From positions 1 through 29,008 of the forward strand of contig JALSPN010000208.1 of assembly GCA_026985945.1 (NCBI GenBank): DNA of 29,008 nt, read 5' to 3'. The notes beneath the pieces are model-generated. The model was not told the DNA's origin. It saw only the letters and a list, made by a program, of their open reading frames with translations, and did not search any database. Source of the stretch: Thermodesulfobacteriales bacterium (GTDB lineage: Bacteria > Desulfobacterota > Thermodesulfobacteria > Thermodesulfobacteriales > Thermodesulfatatoraceae). This document shows, one piece after another, positions 17,274-24,492 of the stretch (positions are counted from its first letter, which is position 1; each line of letters begins with the position of its first letter). The position numbers and the translations under genes are program-made.

Positions 17274-18305
17274 ATGAAAGCTGTCAAAAAAGTTTTTCGT
17301 AAGAGCCGAATCCTTAAAAGCCCGGCCTTCGGCTGCCTCAAGGATGTTCCGACTATAAACGTTACCAGGGGGTGCCTTCACCGATGTGCCTATTGTTACG
17401 CCAGGACTTTTCCTGAAACGCCCTCTTATGGCGTTGAACTTTATGAGAATCTTCCCGCCAAATTGCAAGAAGAGCTAAAAGGGCTCAGAAGAAGGGGGAG
17501 GATGCCTGCAGTGGTTACCTTTTCCACCGCCAGCGATCTTTTCCAACCCCATCCCGAAGTTTTAAAGATCACTTATTCCTGCCTTAAAATCTTACTTGAA
17601 GAGGGGGTAGGAGTCTCTTTTCTGACCAAAGGCCGCCTGAGCAAGGAATTCTGGGAACTTTTCTCTTACTATTCTGAATCCGTGAGGGCCCGTTTCGGGC
17701 TGGTAAGCTTCTCTCTCACCTATCACCGGCTCTTTGAACCCCGCACTGCCAATCCTTATTTACGCCTGCGCCAGATGGAACGTGCGAGCCTGCTCGGCCT
17801 TAAACCCGCGGTGAGGATAGATCCGGTCATTCCCGGAATAACGGACAGGCCGGAAGAGGTCTTCAAGCTTTTGCGGCAGGTAAAGACCGCCGGTGTAGAA
17901 GAAGTCTCCGTAAGTTATCTGGTTTTAAGGCCCGGGGTAATCCGGCAGCTACAAAAAGAATTACCCCCAAAGACATTTCTTTCCATCATGAAGGCTTACC
18001 AGGGTATGCCCTGGAGCCGGGTGATCACTTCTGCCACCACCAAACTCGCCCGGCGGGATTGGCGCGAAAAAGGCTACCGGATTTTCCGCCAGATTGCTGA
18101 AGAATTGGGCTTAAAGATACATATTTGTGGCTGTAAGAATCCCGATTTCCCCTTTGAAAACTGCTCCCCCTGGGATCTCTCTTCGCGGAAAAGAAAGGAG
18201 TGGCGTCCGGGAATACTCTTTGAGACTTTGCCAGGGCAGAAAAAGGAGGAGGCCGGTCATAAGCCGAGTTCTGTCCCCCTTTCGGGGTGGCGGTCATTCC
18301 TCTAG
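17274..18305 (+). CDS. SPL-family radical SAM protein
   Basis: A 343-residue radical SAM protein. The 4Fe-4S ligands Cys34, Cys38 and Cys41 form CxxxCxxC within TRGCLHRCAYCYAR, the form seen in the spore photoproduct lyase-like family. VVTFSTASDLFQPHPE, FLTKG and AVRIDPVIPGITD also match that family. An ICGCKNPDF cysteine cluster follows near residue 284. Spore photoproduct lyase repairs thymine photodimers, but this lineage is not known to sporulate, so this is more likely a relative acting on another substrate. The last about 20 codons lie on the opposite strand of the RNase P RNA 3' end, so the true C-terminus is shaped by, or borrowed from, rnpB. No good ribosome site precedes the ATG. 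Confidence 0.85.
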   Translation: MKAVKKVFRKSRILKSPAFGCLKDVPTINVTRGCLHRCAYCYARTFPETPSYGVELYENLPAKLQEELKGLRRRGRMPAVVTFSTASDLFQPHPEVLKITYSCLKILLEEGVGVSFLTKGRLSKEFWELFSYYSESVRARFGLVSFSLTYHRLFEPRTANPYLRLRQMERASLLGLKPAVRIDPVIPGITDRPEEVFKLLRQVKTAGVEEVSVSYLVLRPGVIRQLQKELPPKTFLSIMKAYQGMPWSRVITSATTKLARRDWREKGYRIFRQIAEELGLKIHICGCKNPDFPFENCSPWDLSSRKRKEWRPGILFETLPGQKKEEAGHKPSSVPLSGWRSFL

Positions 18306-18611
18306 GCGGTTGGTTACCCAACCGCTCTAGCGGCCTACCCGGGAGCTTCGGGCGGGCCACCCTCAAGCGCTCCCCTACATGGCCTTTCTCCGGGCGGGGT
18401 TTACCGTGCCCTCTCCTGTTGCCAGGAGAGGCGGTGGGCTCTTACCCCACCTTTTCACCCTTACCCCGGGTGTCAAACCCGAGGCGGTCTGTTTTCTGTG
18501 GCACTTTCCAGAGGTTACCCCCTCCGGGCGTTACCCGGCGCCCTGCCCTGCGGAGCTCGGACTTTCCTCCGAAGGCCCCAAGCCTCCGGCGACCGCCGAC
18601 CGACCTCCTTG
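18246..18611 (-). ncRNA. rnpB: RNase P RNA, bacterial type A
   Basis: Read on the minus strand, the segment contains the universal RNase P landmarks in order. GAGGAAAGTCCGAGCTCC comes near the 5' end, followed by ACAGAAAACAGACCGCC, GGGTAAGGGTGAAAAGGTG, a GGTAAGAGCCCACC arm, GAGGAATGACCGCC and ACAGAACTCGGCTTATGACC. A 12-bp P1 helix pairs 18609-18598 with 18259-18248 (one G-U pair), followed by CCTTTTT, so P1 doubles as terminator. The RNA is the catalytic subunit that trims tRNA 5' leaders. It is about 365 nt, a normal length. It lies 30 nt after the zinc-ribbon gene stop, and its 3' end overlaps the SPL-family gene on the other strand. Ends are approximate. Confidence 0.96.
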
Positions 18612-18616
18612 CAAAA

Positions 18617-18644
18617 ATTTAATGCTCCCGAGAAAAAATTTCTA
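18617..18644 (-). promoter_or_regulatory. Possible rnpB promoter
   Basis: On the minus strand, TAGAAA (18644-18639) and TTAAAT (18622-18617) are 16 nt apart, placing the start of transcription at about 18610, exactly at the predicted RNA 5' end. Each hexamer matches consensus at 4 of 6 positions. The -35 overlaps the stop of the upstream gene. Confidence 0.4.
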
Positions 18645-19400
18645 GGAAGAATTATCCGAAGAATCCGCCTCTTCAGGAGGCAAAAGTTCGGCGTAGGCCT
18701 TTTTAAAAAAGATGATGCGCTGACAGATGGGACACTCGTAAACCTTGTCGTCCCGCTGGAGTTCGTTGTAAAGCTGCGGGGGAATATTCATGTGACAGCC
18801 ATCACAAACGGCATTGTTAACGGGCACTACGGCCACCCCATTGCGACGACTTTTTACAAATTCGTATCTCTTGAGAAGATTGGCTGGAATTTTGGCCGCT
18901 ATTTCTTCCCGCTCCTGCCAGATACTTTCCCGCTCTTTATCAAGTTCAGCTCGTCTGGCCTCGTATTTGGCCCTTTCCTCTGCCACTTTTTTCTCCAGTT
19001 CCTGGATCTCTTGAGCGAGTTTTTCTTTATCTTTCTGAAGGGCCTCAATCCGCTCCATCATTTGGAGAAGCTCTTCTTCCCGCTGTTTATTGGCCTTCTT
19101 GATCTCTTCGATCTCCTTTAAAAGGGCCTGATATTCACGCTGGGCTTTTACTTCCATTAGCCGGGTCTGACTCTTCTTAAGACGCTGGTATTCCTGCTCG
19201 AGCTCCTCTTCAAATTTACGTCTCTTAAACTGGATCTCTTCGATCTCGTTCTCAAGGGCCTGATATTCTTCCTTCTTTTGGGTCAGGGCTTCCTCTGCTT
19301 TTTTCAAAGACTCTGGAAACTCCTCCTTGGCCTTATCTATAGCCAGGATCTTGAGATCTATCTCCTGCAATTTGATAAGATTTATCATTTCCTCCCGCAC
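18642..19400 (-). CDS. Coiled-coil zinc-ribbon protein (DUF164/zf-RING_7 family)
   Basis: A 252-residue protein. Residues about 10-170 form a long Glu/Lys/Gln-rich coiled coil with heptads, ending in a short hairpin. The C-terminal zinc ribbon has Cys199, Cys202, Cys223 and Cys226 (CDGCHM..ECPICQ). This is the CT398/DUF164 family, suggested to bind nucleic acid or act as a chaperone-like adaptor; its biochemical role is not settled. I choose the GTG start at 19400 because GGAGG lies 6 nt upstream; the in-frame ATG four codons later has the purine run too close. It follows the NIF3 gene by 14 nt and precedes rnpB, an arrangement I recall from other bacteria. Confidence 0.88.
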   Translation of the reverse strand: MREEMINLIKLQEIDLKILAIDKAKEEFPESLKKAEEALTQKKEEYQALENEIEEIQFKRRKFEEELEQEYQRLKKSQTRLMEVKAQREYQALLKEIEEIKKANKQREEELLQMMERIEALQKDKEKLAQEIQELEKKVAEERAKYEARRAELDKERESIWQEREEIAAKIPANLLKRYEFVKSRRNGVAVVPVNNAVCDGCHMNIPPQLYNELQRDDKVYECPICQRIIFFKKAYAELLPPEEADSSDNSS

Positions 19401-19414
19401 TCTTGACCTCCTCT

Positions 19415-20533
19415 CTAAAATACCCTCTGAAAGGGCGACCTTTCCTCTAAGACACTAATCTGAAGATCACAACCTCTCTTTTTTGCCCAATTTTCAAAGT
19501 ATCGGGCCATCTCGAGGACGATGATCCTTTCAGATTCGAAATGCCCTACACTTATCAGGGCCAGGCCCCGGGCCTTCGCCTCCTGGGCCTGGTGATATTT
19601 GATTTCCGCCGTAATAAAGACCTCGGCACGGGCTTTCAAAGCCTCTTTCAAAAGATCCCCTCCTGAACCAGCACAGAGGGCTACTCTTTTCACCAGCTTC
19701 TGAGCCTCTCCCACCAGGAAGACCTCCTGGGTCTTTAGGATTTCGCCCACTTTTTTGGCCAGGTCAAGAAGGGTATAAGGGAGGGGAAGCTCCCCCACCC
19801 GCCCCAGGCCCAAACGGGTATCTCTCCCCTTGAGGGGAATAATGTCAATCGCCGGCTCCTCATAAGGATGAACCTCTTTGATAGTAGCCAAAAGTTTGGA
19901 AAGGGCAAAGGCCGGGGCCAGAAACTCAAGCTTGGTTTCTGCTACGAGATTTAATCTTTCCGGTTCACCAGTAAAAGGCTTTGCTTGAGAAGAGGGATAA
20001 AAACTTCCCTGTCCTTCCACTACAAAACTACAGGCCCGGTAAGCCCCTCGCACCGCCGCTTCGCTTTCGAGAAGTATTTTTCGGATTTTTTCTTCGTAAC
20101 CCTTGGGCACATAGACTGAAATACGAAAGAGATCGACCCCTGCTGAAGGTAAAAGGGCCTTTTCTATTTGAAGGTGCAGCTCACGGGCCAGAACTTCACT
20201 CACCCCTGAAAAAGCAGCATCAAGGTTGGTATGGGCCGCTACCAGTGCAATCTCGTGCCTGATCAATTCTGTAGCCAGCAGGGCCTGCCAGGAATCAAAG
20301 GAAAGAGCTTTTAAAGGCTTAAAAAACAGCGGATGGTGGGTAACGATACAATCGGCTTTAAAAGAGAGGGCCTGATCCAGAGTTTCTCTGGTAAGATCCA
20401 GGCAAAGCGCCAGGCGTTTGACCTCTTTTTGAGGAGAACCTACCTGAAGACCAACGTTATCCCAGCTTTCAGCCAGTGAAGAAGGGGCCCAGTTTTCAAG
20501 AGCATCAATAATATCGGTTACGGTAACCGTCAT
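19415..20533 (-). CDS. NIF3/YqfO-like dinuclear metal protein
   Basis: A 372-residue NIF3-family protein, the longer YqfO type, with a PII/CutA-like insert of about 100 residues in the middle (VHPYEEPAIDIIPL marks its end). Metal ligands of the two halves are visible: THHP at His66/His67, AHTNLDAA (His101, Asp105) and VGHFESE near the C-terminus. It forms hexameric rings with two metals per subunit. It is often annotated as GTP cyclohydrolase 1 type 2, but its cellular function is unresolved. The ATG lies only 9 nt after the T-tract of the tRNA terminator and lacks a recognisable ribosome site. It is co-directional with the zinc-ribbon gene and near rpoD/dnaG, as in Bacillus. Confidence 0.92.
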   Translation of the reverse strand: MTVTVTDIIDALENWAPSSLAESWDNVGLQVGSPQKEVKRLALCLDLTRETLDQALSFKADCIVTHHPLFFKPLKALSFDSWQALLATELIRHEIALVAAHTNLDAAFSGVSEVLARELHLQIEKALLPSAGVDLFRISVYVPKGYEEKIRKILLESEAAVRGAYRACSFVVEGQGSFYPSSQAKPFTGEPERLNLVAETKLEFLAPAFALSKLLATIKEVHPYEEPAIDIIPLKGRDTRLGLGRVGELPLPYTLLDLAKKVGEILKTQEVFLVGEAQKLVKRVALCAGSGGDLLKEALKARAEVFITAEIKYHQAQEAKARGLALISVGHFESERIIVLEMARYFENWAKKRGCDLQISVLEERSPFQRVF

Positions 20534-20541
20534 TTTTAGGC

Positions 20542-20575
20542 AAAAATAAAAGGTGCAAGCCTGTGCTTACACCTT
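20542..20575 (-). terminator. Intrinsic terminator of the tRNA transcript
   Basis: Minus-strand stem AAGGTGTAAGC/GCTTGCACCTT (11 bp, one G-U) with an ACAG loop spans 20575-20550, followed by TTATTTTT. It begins 4 nt after the tRNA 3' CCA and ends 9 nt before the NIF3 start codon, so NIF3 transcription from the tRNA promoter needs read-through. Confidence 0.8.
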
Positions 20576-20578
20576 AAT

Positions 20579-20655
20579 TGGTGGGCCCACCTGGACTCGA
20601 ACCAGGGACCTACCGGTTATGAGCCGGTGGCTCTAACCAGCTGAGCTATGGGCCC
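20579..20655 (-). tRNA. tRNA with CAU anticodon, probably Ile2 (lysidine type), possibly elongator Met
   Basis: A 77-nt cloverleaf with encoded CCA. The acceptor is GGGCCCA/TGGGCCC, the D arm GCTC/GAGC, the anticodon stem ACCGG/CCGGT with loop CTCATAA (anticodon CAT at 20621-20619), and the T arm CCTGG-TTCGAGT-CCAGG. It has a normal G1-C72 pair, so it is not initiator tRNA. Acceptor pairs C4-G69 and C5-G68 match the pattern used by TilS to recognise tRNA-Ile2 in E. coli, and CGGCTCATAACCG resembles Bacillus Ile2. In that case C34 would be modified to lysidine to read AUA. Elongator Met cannot be excluded. Confidence 0.95.
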
Positions 20656-20684
20656 ACGTTCTTTCTTTTTATCGGCATTTTAAA

Positions 20685-20712
20685 AATGTAGCCTCACACA
20701 CTCTTTTGTCAA
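20685..20712 (-). promoter_or_regulatory. Sigma-70 promoter of the CAU tRNA
   Basis: On the minus strand, a perfect TTGACA (20712-20707) is 16 nt from TACATT (20690-20685). Transcription would begin near 20678, about 23 nt before the mature tRNA 5' end. Confidence 0.65.
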
Positions 20713-20751
20713 CACTTATAACGATCGATGAATCTTCGTTTTTGGTACAAG

Positions 20752-20997
20752 TTAATGAAAAAACAGGTTGTATATTCCATGAATAAGGGCCAAAAAAAGG
20801 GTAATGTAAGCTAACAAATGGTGTTTTTGGCGGCTAACTTTACCCCTTAACATGGCAAAACCTGCCCCTGCCGTGGCAAAAAGAAGTATCAAGAGTGACA
20901 ACCCGCTCAAAAGACTAAAATCAATTTTTTCGCCCCCATTGGCCCAGACAGGAAAAGCGAAGAACCAAAAGTAAAGAAAATAAACCCAAAATTTCAT
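20752..20997 (-). CDS. Small membrane protein with signal-like N-terminus, unknown function
   Basis: An 81-residue hydrophobic protein. Residues 1-19 look like a signal peptide or first membrane segment (aromatic-rich, ending PVWANG). Two further membrane helices follow at about 29-51 and 61-79, with a basic loop RGKVSRQKHH between them. Two His at the start of the last helix and one near its end (HGIYN) recall haem-ligating or cytochrome-b-like helix pairs, but I do not recognise the family. AAGGAG lies 9 nt before the ATG, supporting a real gene. It lies between the rpoD terminator and the tRNA, on the same strand. It is not obviously part of either unit, and no promoter is clear. Confidence 0.68.
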   Translation of the reverse strand: MKFWVYFLYFWFFAFPVWANGGEKIDFSLLSGLSLLILLFATAGAGFAMLRGKVSRQKHHLLAYITLFLALIHGIYNLFFH

Positions 20998-21044
20998 CTA
21001 TAATACTCCTTTCTCTACCAAGTAAGTAGAATTTTGTCCAAAAA

Positions 21045-21072
21045 GAAAAGGCGGGAAAAAACCCGCCTTTTC
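21045..21072 (-). terminator. Intrinsic terminator after rpoD
   Basis: A strong hairpin AAAAGGCGGG/CCCGCCTTTT with a short T-rich loop (minus strand), followed by CTTTTTGG. It starts 11 nt after the rpoD stop and closes the rpsU-mutS2-dnaG-rpoD operon. The A-rich left arm makes it potentially bidirectional. Confidence 0.85.
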
Positions 21073-21082
21073 AAAGGCGTAA

Positions 21083-22762
21083 CTATTTTATAAAACAGCG
21101 GAGTTTTCGGCTTCGGCTGGGATGACGCAGCTTCCGCAGGGCCTTGGCTTCTATCTGGCGAATGCGTTCTCGGGTAACTTTGAACTCCCGTCCTACCTCT
21201 TCCAGGGTGTGCTCTCCTCGCTCTCCAATCCCAAATCGCATGCGCAAGACTTTTTCTTCGCGAGGTGTAAGGGTAGCAAGCACCCGGCGGGTCTGTTCTA
21301 CCAGACTGAGAGAAACTGCCACCTGATCCGGGGCCGGAACTCTCGGATCTTCAATGAAATCTCCCAGATGAGAATCTTCATCCTCACCCACCGGAGTTTC
21401 AAGAGAAATGGGCTCTTTAGCGATCTTTAAGATCTTTCGCACCTTCTCCACCGGAAGATCCATCCGGGCTGCAATCTCCTCCGGAGTGGGTTCCTGCCCG
21501 GTCTCCTGGTAAATCTGAAGAGAAACTCTCACCAGCTTATTGATGGTCTCAATCATGTGAACCGGGATCCGGATGGTGCGGGCCTGATCCGCTATGGCTC
21601 GGGTGATAGCCTGGCGGATCCACCAGGTAGCGTAGGTGCTGAACTTATATCCTCGCCGGTAATCAAATTTTTCAACGGCCTTCATGAGACCAATATTGCC
21701 TTCCTGAATGAGGTCAAGAAACTGAAGGCCCCGGCCGGTATATTTTTTGGCAATGGAGACCACCAGCCTCAAATTGGCCTTCACGAGTTCCTCTTTGGCC
21801 CGTCGGGCCCTAAAAAGCCCTATCTCCACGTCTTTGGCCACACTTTCAAGCTTCTTTGCCGGAATGCCCGCCTTCTCTTCCGCTTCTCTCAAGGCCTTTT
21901 TGGCCAGAAGGTAGCGGGCCCTGAGATTTAAAAATTGATCGATACTCAGGCCGAGTTTCTCCGCCGCCTTTTCTATTTCGGAAAAATGACCATTGGTGCG
22001 GGAGAAATAGGCTGTAAGACGGGGGAGAGAATGTCCGGAGTCTCTGCTACAGGCTTCAATCTCCTGATAAGCCTTACGAATCTCCTCGAAGGCCTTGAGG
22101 ACGGGTGCCGTAAGACGCTCCAGACAACGCTTGTCAAGACGTACCTGCAGGAGACGGGAAAGAATCTCCTCCCGGAGCTTATTCATCCTCTGACGCAGCC
22201 GTAAACGGGCCTTTTTTTCCTCAAGCTTCTGGACTTCCCTCTCCAGGGCCAGAAGTTCTCGCGCAAGGCTTCTGATTTCAAGCAAAAGACCCTTAAGACC
22301 CTGATTCCTCTCCTCAATGGCCTCTTCTTCGTCGGTAAAACAATCGTCAAGATCCCGCACGATCTCACGGGCCTTTATCCGGCCGGCAAAAAATTCCTCA
22401 CACACACTTAAAATTTCTTCCACCGTACCCCGAGCCTTGATGGCCGCCCGCAGGGCCTGGTGCTCTCCCTCCTCAATCACCCTGGCTACCTCTACTTCTT
22501 CCTCACGGGAAAGAAGGCGTGCCTGCCCCATCTCTTTGAGATAGATCTTTACGGGATCAGAGCGTGAGATCTCCTCAATGACCTCCTCGGAGAGATCCTC
22601 AGAGGGACTATCTTCTGGTGCGACTTTAACGTCCAGATTCTCCACCAGGTCCGCCACTTCTTCAAGCTGGGTAGCCAGAGGTCTGATAATAGAAAGACTT
22701 TTTACCCGACGCCCCTCCTCAAAACCCCCAAGGCCGGCCAGTTCTTTGGTGAGGTCTCCCAT
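21083..22762 (-). CDS. rpoD: Primary sigma factor RpoD (sigma-70)
   Basis: A 559-residue group 1 sigma factor. Region 1.2 begins at about residue 69 ([22 protein letters not shown]). A long non-conserved insert follows. Regions 2.1-2.4 are near-identical to other RpoDs ([29 protein letters not shown], then [13 protein letters not shown]). Region 3 has [13 protein letters not shown], and region 4 carries the helix-turn-helix [17 protein letters not shown]. Region 1.1 is short and acidic compared with E. coli. It directs RNA polymerase to the TTGACA/TATAAT promoters seen in this window. GGAGGGG lies 5 nt before the ATG, and the gene follows dnaG by 23 nt as the last gene of the operon. Confidence 0.97.
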   Translation of the reverse strand: MGDLTKELAGLGGFEEGRRVKSLSIIRPLATQLEEVADLVENLDVKVAPEDSPSEDLSEEVIEEISRSDPVKIYLKEMGQARLLSREEEVEVARVIEEGEHQALRAAIKARGTVEEILSVCEEFFAGRIKAREIVRDLDDCFTDEEEAIEERNQGLKGLLLEIRSLARELLALEREVQKLEEKKARLRLRQRMNKLREEILSRLLQVRLDKRCLERLTAPVLKAFEEIRKAYQEIEACSRDSGHSLPRLTAYFSRTNGHFSEIEKAAEKLGLSIDQFLNLRARYLLAKKALREAEEKAGIPAKKLESVAKDVEIGLFRARRAKEELVKANLRLVVSIAKKYTGRGLQFLDLIQEGNIGLMKAVEKFDYRRGYKFSTYATWWIRQAITRAIADQARTIRIPVHMIETINKLVRVSLQIYQETGQEPTPEEIAARMDLPVEKVRKILKIAKEPISLETPVGEDEDSHLGDFIEDPRVPAPDQVAVSLSLVEQTRRVLATLTPREEKVLRMRFGIGERGEHTLEEVGREFKVTRERIRQIEAKALRKLRHPSRSRKLRCFIK

Positions 22763-22785
22763 AAACCCCTCCCTTTATTGATTTT

Positions 22786-24492
22786 TTAAACCTGCAAACG
22801 AAGCTGTTGATATTCTTCAAGAAGCCGCAGGGCCTCTTCTTCTCTGCCAGAGGCCTCGGCTTCCTTGATAGCCTTAAGAAGGCTTTCAAGTCGTGTCTTG
22901 GCCCTTCGCCGTAAGAGCCAGCTTTTGATTTCTACTGCTACCCTCTCCGGGGGATAATCCTTAAAGGGCGGAGGTGTGAGAAGAATTTCACTCCAAAGGG
23001 ACTGAAGCTCAAGGTCTTCAAGAGTGAGGTCTGAAGGAGAGGCGGCTGAAAATTTTGAATTTTTAAGGGCCTTGAGAAGAGCAAGGAGCCTTTTGTCTTT
23101 CAGGACCTCCGGAAGCCCCGCCTCCCAGAGCTCCAGAAAATATTGTGGAAAATGGATCACGAATTCCACCAGGCTTCGTTCGGAATAAGAAAAAGCGGGT
23201 GAGGACCCCACTCTTTCAGGGGAGGTCTTAAGGCTTTTGCGCAGGGCTGACTCCGAAACCTTAAGGCGTTCTGCCACTTGGGAAATTTTCATCTCCCGCA
23301 GGACCGGGTCTTTTATCGCTTCAAGGGCTGGCTGAAGCTCCTTGAAAAGGGCCAGACGCCCTTCAAGTCCCGCCGGGAACCGGGCTGAAAGATAACGGAT
23401 CATGAAATCAAAGACCTCTTCTGCCCCCTCTCGCAAATCATAAAAAGCCCTGGCCCCGTAGTGCCTTACAAAGCTATCCGGATCATGGCCCTCTGGAAGG
23501 AGGATGACCTTCGGAAAGAGGCCGGCGTTGAAAAATATAGGGGCGGCTCTTAAAGCGGCCTTAAAACCGGCTTCATCCGCATCAAAAACCAGAAACCACT
23601 CCGCCTGCAGACCCCGGAGTAACCGGACATGCTGAGGGGTGAGGGCCGTACCTAAAGTAGCCACAGCCTCCTTTACCCCGGCCTCGTAAAGGGAGAGGAG
23701 GTCAAGATAGCCCTCCACCACAAAACCAAAGCCGTCCTCTTTGATAGCAGCCCGAGTGTGGGAGAGACCATAAAGTATGGAACTTTTGTGATAAACCGGG
23801 GTCTCCGGGGTGTTTAAATATTTGGGATCTCCCTCCTCCAGGATCCGCCCCCCGAAGCCTGCCACCCTTCTTGCAGCATCAAAAATGGGGAAGATGAGTC
23901 GGTTCCGGAAGCGGTCAAAAAAAGTCCCGTCTTCACGCCGCACCAGAAGACCGGCTTCTTCAGCCAGCGCCAAATCAAACCTGGAAAGACGCAGATGGGA
24001 TACTAGGCTATCGTAAGAAGAAGGAGCATAACCAAGGGCGAAAAGACGGGCCGTCTTTTCAGAAAGCCCCCGGGTTTTCAAATAGTTGCGAGCCACCTCT
24101 CCGGATTTAGAAGCCCAGAGGAGGTGCTCAAAAAAGCGCCTGGCCTTTTCGTTAAGCTCAAAAAGGGCCTCTCTTTTACCGGAAGTTTCTTCCTTTCCGG
24201 CCGAAAGTTCCAGGGGGATATCAAAACGGCGGGCAAGCTCCCTTACCGCCTCTACAAAATCAAGATTGTGAAACTTCATGTAAAAAGCAATGACATCCCC
24301 TCCGGCCCCACAGCCAAAACAGTGAAAGATCTGCCGCTCTTCATTCACGGTAAAGGAAGGCTTTTTGTCGGCATGGAAGGGACAGAGCCCGAGATAATTG
24401 CGCCCGCTGCGCCTCAAAGAGATATGCTCCCCGATGACATCTACAATATTTGCCACTTCTTTTATTTGCCGGGCAACCTCTTTAAGCCCCAC
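22786..24492 (-). CDS. dnaG: DNA primase DnaG
   Basis: A 568-residue bacterial primase. The N-terminal zinc-binding domain has Cys37, His40, Cys58 and Cys61 (CPFHADKKPSF..FHCFGCGAGGD). The TOPRIM polymerase core has the catalytic Glu260 (VVEGYLDLL) and the DxD pair Asp304/Asp306 (VFDADEAG). The C-terminal helicase-interaction region of about 130 residues is helical and divergent. It makes RNA primers at the replication fork. The GTG start has a strong GGGGAGG site and overlaps the mutS2 stop by 11 nt, indicating coupled translation. Its place between mutS2 and rpoD is that of the classical macromolecular-synthesis operon. Confidence 0.97.
   Translation of the reverse strand: MGLKEVARQIKEVANIVDVIGEHISLRRSGRNYLGLCPFHADKKPSFTVNEERQIFHCFGCGAGGDVIAFYMKFHNLDFVEAVRELARRFDIPLELSAGKEETSGKREALFELNEKARRFFEHLLWASKSGEVARNYLKTRGLSEKTARLFALGYAPSSYDSLVSHLRLSRFDLALAEEAGLLVRREDGTFFDRFRNRLIFPIFDAARRVAGFGGRILEEGDPKYLNTPETPVYHKSSILYGLSHTRAAIKEDGFGFVVEGYLDLLSLYEAGVKEAVATLGTALTPQHVRLLRGLQAEWFLVFDADEAGFKAALRAAPIFFNAGLFPKVILLPEGHDPDSFVRHYGARAFYDLREGAEEVFDFMIRYLSARFPAGLEGRLALFKELQPALEAIKDPVLREMKISQVAERLKVSESALRKSLKTSPERVGSSPAFSYSERSLVEFVIHFPQYFLELWEAGLPEVLKDKRLLALLKALKNSKFSAASPSDLTLEDLELQSLWSEILLTPPPFKDYPPERVAVEIKSWLLRRRAKTRLESLLKAIKEAEASGREEEALRLLEEYQQLRLQV

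Noticed and set aside
18287..18645. Several plus- and minus-strand open frames of 60-113 codons across the region
   Set aside because: They lie over the RNase P RNA, whose conserved motifs explain the sequence; the frames are Pro/Arg-rich with no ribosome sites or recognisable domains.
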